8,087 nucleotides of DNA, from NCBI GenBank assembly GCA_945906975.1, contig CAMDRY010000129.1, positions 1-8,087 of the forward strand, written 5' to 3'. This DNA comes from Bordetella parapertussis. GTDB taxonomy: Bacteria; Pseudomonadota; Gammaproteobacteria; Burkholderiales; SG8-39. Shown piece by piece: positions 6,882 to 8,087 of this stretch (its first letter is position 1; every line of letters starts with the position of its first letter). The position numbers and the translations under genes are program-made. Under the pieces are notes generated by a model. That model made no database searches. It saw nothing but the letters and a program-made list of their open reading frames with translations, and was not told where the DNA came from.

Positions 6882-6906
6882 TAGAATTAGCGCAAAGTCT
6901 ACTTTG
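6882..6906 (+). promoter_or_regulatory. -10-like hexamer followed by a perfect palindrome
   Basis: TAGAAT (6882-6887, 5 of 6 to the -10 consensus) is followed at 6893-6906 by CAAAGT-CT-ACTTTG, a perfect 6-bp inverted repeat with a 2-bp centre. The palindrome would overlap the start site of a rightward transcript, as a repressor operator would. No good -35 hexamer is present at 16-18 bp, so the promoter call is weak. It lies between the divergent MBL and ivd genes and could act on either. Confidence 0.25.
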
Positions 6907-6952
6907 TACCGATGGGCGTATTTTCCCAGAATTCCCGGAACCCAAGGTAAAA

Positions 6953-6985
6953 GGTAAAAACAAGGCAAAAACCGGGCAAAAACAA
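6953..6985 (+). repeat. Three tandem 11-bp units with phased A-tracts
   Basis: The units GGTAAAAACAA (6953-6963), GGCAAAAACCG (6964-6974) and GGCAAAAACAA (6975-6985) are in tandem, preceded by a half unit GGTAAAA at 6946-6952. Each full unit carries an A5 tract, and the tracts recur every 11 bp, close to one helical turn. In-phase A-tracts are known to bend DNA. The block is strikingly AT-rich for this window and sits in the regulatory region between MBL and ivd. Confidence 0.7.
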
Positions 6986-7015
6986 ATCCCTTAAGTGCCA
7001 GGGAGTACCCGGTTT
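6969..7015 (+). promoter_or_regulatory. Nested stem-loop in the ivd leader region
   Basis: The outer arms AAACCGGG (6969-6976) and CCCGGTTT (7008-7015) are perfect 8-bp complements. Inside them TCCCT (6987-6991) pairs with AGGGA (7000-7004) around an 8-nt loop. The outer left arm overlaps the second and third 11-bp units. The structure ends 19 nt before the ATG of the MerR remnant. It could be an RNA leader structure or a DNA binding site. No riboswitch class is recognised and no T-run follows. Confidence 0.35.
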
Positions 7016-7034
7016 CCCCGATCACCAAGCCACC

Positions 7035-7196
7035 ATGCCCGACCACAAAACCGAAGCCCAGACCTACACCATCAGCGAACTCGCGCGCGAATTCGACATG
7101 ACCCAGTGCGCCGACACCATGCAAGTGCGGCCGCCAAGGAACACCACGAAGAGCGCCGGTCTGTGCCGCCTGTCCCATTACCGGGGGTCCCGATGA
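7035..7196 (+). pseudogene. Truncated MerR-family regulator (LiuR-like N-terminus)
   Basis: A 53-codon ORF. Residues 11-23 ([13 protein letters not shown]) match the first helix and turn of MerR-family activators and repressors. They look most like LiuR-type regulators, which usually precede the isovaleryl-CoA dehydrogenase gene and control leucine catabolism. After residue 23 the expected recognition helix (of the type TPRTIRFYE), wing and coiled coil are absent. Residues 24-53 (from QCADTMQ) resemble nothing I know, and the other frames show no clear remnant. Intact relatives have about 130-150 residues, so some 300 bp are probably missing. The product could not bind DNA as a normal MerR dimer. 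The TGA overlaps the ivd ATG as ATGA (7193-7196), so its translation, if any, would couple to ivd. An assembly gap is an alternative explanation. Confidence 0.6.
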
Positions 7197-8087
7197 CCGA
7201 CTTTCCCGCCCTGCGCTTTGCCCATGGCGAAGACATTGACGCGCTGCGCGCAACCGTGCGCGATTTCGCCGTGGCCGAGATCGCGCCGCGCGCCGCCGAA
7301 ATCGACCGCTCCAACCAGTTTCCGATGGACTTGTGGCACAAGATGGGCAGCCTCGGGCTGCACGGCATCACCGTCGAGGAGGAATACGGCGGCACGCCCA
7401 TGGGCTACCTGGCGCACATCATCGTGATGGAAGAAATCAGCCGCGCATCCGCCGCGGTTGGTTTGTCATATGGCGCCCACTCCAACCTGTGCATCAACCA
7501 GATCCGCCGCAATGGCACGCCGGAGCAAAAGAAAAAATATCTTCCCCGGCTTATTTCCGGCGAGCATGTCGGCGCACTCGCCATGTCGGAACCGGGCGCC
7601 GGATCCGATGTGGTCGGCATGAAATTGCGCGCCGATTACAGCAAGGGAAAATTCACCCTCAACGGCACCAAGATGTGGATCACCAACGGCCCGGATGCAG
7701 ACACGCTGGTCGTCTATGCCAAGACCGACGCCAATGCCGGTTCCAAGGGAATCACCGCCTTCCTGATTGAAAAAGGCATGAAGGGCTTTGTCACTGCGCA
7801 AAAGCTCGACAAGCTGGGCATGCGCGGCTCCAACACCTGCGAACTGATCTTCCAGGACTGCGCAGTCCCGGAGGCCAACATCCTCGGCGGCATGGGTCGC
7901 GGGGTGAACGTGTTGATGTCCGGCCTCGATTACGAGCGCGCGGTGCTCGCCGGCGGGCCACTGGGCATCATGCAGGCCTGCCTGGATGTGGTGATCCCCT
8001 ACGTGCACGAGCGCAGGCAATTCGGCCAGGCCATCGGGGAATTCCAGTTGATGCAGGGCAAGCTTGCGGATATGTACACCACCATGA
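7193..8087 (+). CDS. ivd: Isovaleryl-CoA dehydrogenase (3' end outside window)
   Basis: The first 298 residues of an FAD-dependent acyl-CoA dehydrogenase that oxidises isovaleryl-CoA to 3-methylcrotonyl-CoA in leucine degradation and passes electrons to ETF. Family segments are [29 protein letters not shown] (residues 81-100), the FAD/substrate motif MSEPGAGSD (131-139), WITNG (162-166), [11 protein letters not shown] and RRQFGQ (274-279). The catalytic base is at Glu248 ([12 protein letters not shown]), the helix-G position characteristic of isovaleryl-CoA dehydrogenases and not of short- or medium-chain enzymes. ATG 7193 is chosen because MTDFPALRF begins the family's normal N-terminus, and GGGGG at 7183-7187 may act as a weak ribosome binding site. 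It overlaps the MerR remnant by 4 nt. The rest of a liu operon (carboxylase, hydratase, lyase) would be expected downstream. Confidence 0.96.
   Translation, partial: MTDFPALRFAHGEDIDALRATVRDFAVAEIAPRAAEIDRSNQFPMDLWHKMGSLGLHGITVEEEYGGTPMGYLAHIIVMEEISRASAAVGLSYGAHSNLCINQIRRNGTPEQKKKYLPRLISGEHVGALAMSEPGAGSDVVGMKLRADYSKGKFTLNGTKMWITNGPDADTLVVYAKTDANAGSKGITAFLIEKGMKGFVTAQKLDKLGMRGSNTCELIFQDCAVPEANILGGMGRGVNVLMSGLDYERAVLAGGPLGIMQACLDVVIPYVHERRQFGQAIGEFQLMQGKLADMYTTM

Noticed and set aside
6795..7253. A 152-codon minus-strand open frame across the MBL-ivd intergenic region.
   Set aside because: It overlaps the starts of both real genes, has no recognisable domain, and part of its low-complexity translation comes from the A-tract repeats.
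1..8087. Defence system, mobile element, CRISPR or prophage content.
   Set aside because: No transposase, integrase, nuclease, toxin, repeat-spacer array or terminal inverted repeats were found; all main genes are housekeeping or metabolic.

Overview
The window reads as a moderately GC-rich betaproteobacterial chromosome. The argS / SPOR-protein / dsbA run, the class I PHA synthase and the isovaleryl-CoA dehydrogenase all resemble Burkholderiales, Rhodocyclales or Nitrosomonadales proteins. This placement comes from remembered family resemblance, not from a search. There is no phage, transposon, CRISPR array, tRNA or rRNA.

Left third (2-3811), mostly + strand: the 3' end of argS, then a single-pass SPOR-domain cell-envelope protein 6 nt downstream, then a periplasmic DsbA with a CPHC active site. 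A GC-rich hairpin closes that run. A secreted rhodanese-like protein follows on the minus strand. A second DsbA paralogue, with a CPIC active site and its own compact promoter, comes next. Its stop codon overlaps what is probably a CTG start of a short-chain dehydrogenase (SDR). Together the two thioredoxin-fold oxidoreductases and the periplasmic rhodanese form a small extracytoplasmic sulfur-redox cluster.

Middle (3812-6829), minus strand: a two-gene operon, with an MBL-fold hydrolase (6829-5786) transcribed first and phaC, class I polyhydroxyalkanoate synthase (5765-3972), second after a 20-nt gap holding its ribosome binding site. phaC is convergent with the SDR, across a 160-nt gap with a hairpin and no gene. 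No phaA, phaB or phasin gene lies next to it here.

Right end (6830-8087): a divergent intergenic region containing an AT-rich 11-bp triplicate repeat with phased A-tracts, a short palindrome and a nested stem-loop. After it comes a 53-codon ORF whose first 23 residues look like the start of a LiuR-type MerR regulator, but which has lost the rest of that protein. Its TGA overlaps, as ATGA, the start codon of isovaleryl-CoA dehydrogenase (leucine degradation), which runs off the window.

I see no clear novel multi-gene system. The items most worth a second look are the broken MerR regulator coupled to ivd, the A-tract and stem-loop leader before it, the tandem DsbA / rhodanese arrangement, and the probable CTG start of the SDR.
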